A program made the position numbers and the translations under genes. This document shows positions 62,192 through 64,000 of a stretch of DNA of 64,000 nucleotides, piece by piece; within the stretch, counting starts at the first letter, position 1, and every line of letters starts with the position of its first letter. The DNA comes from Pyrocephalus nanus (Eukaryota; Chordata; Aves; Passeriformes; Tyrannidae): positions 42,058,425-42,122,424 of the forward strand of contig CM076266.1 of assembly GCA_038380795.1 (NCBI GenBank). Reading direction: 5' to 3'. A model generated the notes under the pieces. It was not told the origin of the DNA and did not search any database. It was given only the letters and a program-made list of their open reading frames with translations.

Positions 62192-64000
62192 GTATAATAT
62201 AACTGAAAGAATTTCACCAGGTTCCTTTCCTTTATGCATGTCACAGGCTAATGGCTCTCCTACAAATACCTCCGTTTCCTCTGCTGCTTTTCTCTCTTTA
62301 CTCTGCATTACTTAGACATGGTGGTGTAATTACACTGTGTATCTGACTCTCATCTGGTCAGAAATGGACAAATTAAAACAGCTTCAAAACGAGCATTTAA
62401 AGATCAGCCTGTGAAGTATATAACCTCATGGTTTCAGATGAAGGGTCTTAGTTTAAAAGTTTGTATGTCAATCTGAGAGGAAAGTGGAAAGAAAAAGAAA
62501 GAAACTCTTCCATGGGTTTCTCTATCACCAAAGTGTAGGTCACAGTATGTTTCAACCCAGAAGGACCCTCTGAATACAAAGCTTCAATAAGAAAAAGCCA
62601 GTTCACAGCAAACAAGCTCACACTCTGTATACAGTTACCTGAAAATTCATGCAGTGAGATGATCACATCCATCATAACATGTTGTTGACTGATTGCTAGT
62701 ACAAGAGAAAATAATTTTCCCCCAGGGTCAATAATAGCTTATCTGTTATCTCTCATTTGCCAAGAGAAAGAATAATAACCTTGAAGTCATAGCAAATGAT
62801 CTCCACCTGTGACACTGATGAAATACTGAGGTGGAGCTGGCCAGGTGAAACTGTAGAGGTTGCAACTGTAAAAGAAAAACACCGGTCTGAAAAAGACTGT
62901 GTATTGAGAAACAGGACTTTGTTTCAAGATAACAAAAGGACAATGCTCAGTTATGATTCCTTTAAAGGAATATAATGAGTCAAATAGCAACAGTGTATGT
63001 TGTAGCTGGGGGGGCAGGGGGAGACAAAAAAGAAATGTCTTCTGTCTGAGTTTGGCATCTATGAGAAACAAGTTCCTTCCCTGAAGTTTCTCTTCTTAAT
63101 AACTTCCTAAACTCCCAAGGTATACTTTTCATTTTGCTCCTTAACTAAGGAAGTAGAAGCCAAAAAATTGAGAAAAATTATTGCACAACATCACAAAGAA
63201 GAGACTATGTCTGGTTTTGAGAGGGGTCAGATCAGCCTGTGAAAGCAGAAACTTTGTACTCATGAAATTTAAAAGTCAGTATAAGCTATATTTGAAAACA
63301 TGTAGATGTTGAATACTCATGTTTAGGTTTGTTCATCAAATATACAGAATTTTTCTCACCATTGAAGTCAGTGAAACTTTACTTTGTTATAGACTGGGGC
63401 AACCATGGGCTCCCCAGCTTTATTCAGGTGGGCTATTAGCATGGTGAGATAGATCATGCCAATCACCTCCACCAACTGTGTGCAGTTTCAGTAAATATCT
63501 TTCTGGGGAAATCACTCTCCTAACTCAGTCTCATTTTAGTTCTTCCTTGTTACAGTTTTATTTACTTGTGGTAAACTTACCTGTAGTGGAGGGTGCTCCA
63601 CTAACATAAGTCCTTCATTTCCTGTACAGTCAGTAGAAAGAGGGAGTGTTTGGAGACCAGGAGATTAAAACACAGTCTGTTTTCCACAGATGTTTTCTAT
63701 CTCTTTGGATGCACAGGCAATTTATAAAATCTTCTCCTGTTAATTTTAGATAGATATCTGGCTCTTCTACTGAGGCTATAAGGGACTGAAAAAATGCTAG
63801 AAAAAATCAATCTCTTCATGAGACAACTAACCTAGTTTGCTCTTGACAAGCCTAAATATATCTTCTAATATGACTCAGTTGATGTGAAACAGTTCTTAGA
63901 CTTTAAATACTTTGGATCATCTGGGATACTATTACTGATAGAAATAGAAACAGAGGCTGTAACATGCACAAGCATTAAATCTTTTACCAGGGTTCTGCTC
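62192..64000 (+). other. Right-end DNA, possible intron of the unidentified gene
   Basis: AT-rich, with short chance open frames on the minus strand (62448-63071). Possible acceptors occur (for example CCTGTACAG near 63629), but the sequence after them meets stops quickly in the required phase. Nothing else recognisable. Confidence 0.4.

Noticed and set aside
1..64000. CRISPR arrays, operons, tRNA, rRNA, phage or plasmid features
   Set aside because: The window is vertebrate genomic DNA with introns and LINE/LTR repeats; no regularly spaced repeats, tRNA boxes or rRNA sequence were seen.

Overview
The window is vertebrate nuclear DNA, almost certainly from a bird. Three observations support this. 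(1) The first two coding exons of an aryl hydrocarbon receptor (AHR) gene lie on the minus strand, with an N-terminus that matches avian AHR1 as I remember it. (2) There are CR1 retrotransposon copies, the main bird LINE, at about 54.05, 54.84 and 58.49-59.81 kb. (3) A solo LTR at 51.43-52.00 kb looks like a widespread avian endogenous retrovirus LTR. Background DNA is AT-rich and gene-poor, with one sharp CpG island.

Layout. Positions 1-20217 read as AHR intron 2; I could not find exon 3 in it. Coding exon 2 (20218-20405) carries the basic helix-loop-helix domain. Intron 1 (20406-28008) has homopolymer runs and one good CTCF-like motif. Coding exon 1 (28009-28064) holds the start codon and the first nuclear-localisation basic cluster. 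A TATA-less, Sp1-rich CpG island (about 27.5-30.1 kb) holds the 5' UTR and promoter, with a YY1-type element about 600 bp upstream of the start codon and a pure 40-base A run inside the island. From about 30.2 to 60 kb I see no convincing gene, only simple repeats, the solo LTR and the CR1 copies.

At the right end (61.36-62.19 kb) three exon-like blocks on the plus strand have good splice sites. They join in a single open frame of 101 codons that leaves the window still open. I do not recognise the protein. It is the most interesting candidate here: the 5' end of an unidentified gene, transcribed away from AHR.

There are no bacterial features, CRISPR arrays, tRNAs or rRNAs. Most short open frames in the window are chance frames in AT-rich DNA or in the GC-rich island. 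The two AHR exons are well supported; repeat family names come from memory; regulatory sites are motif matches only.
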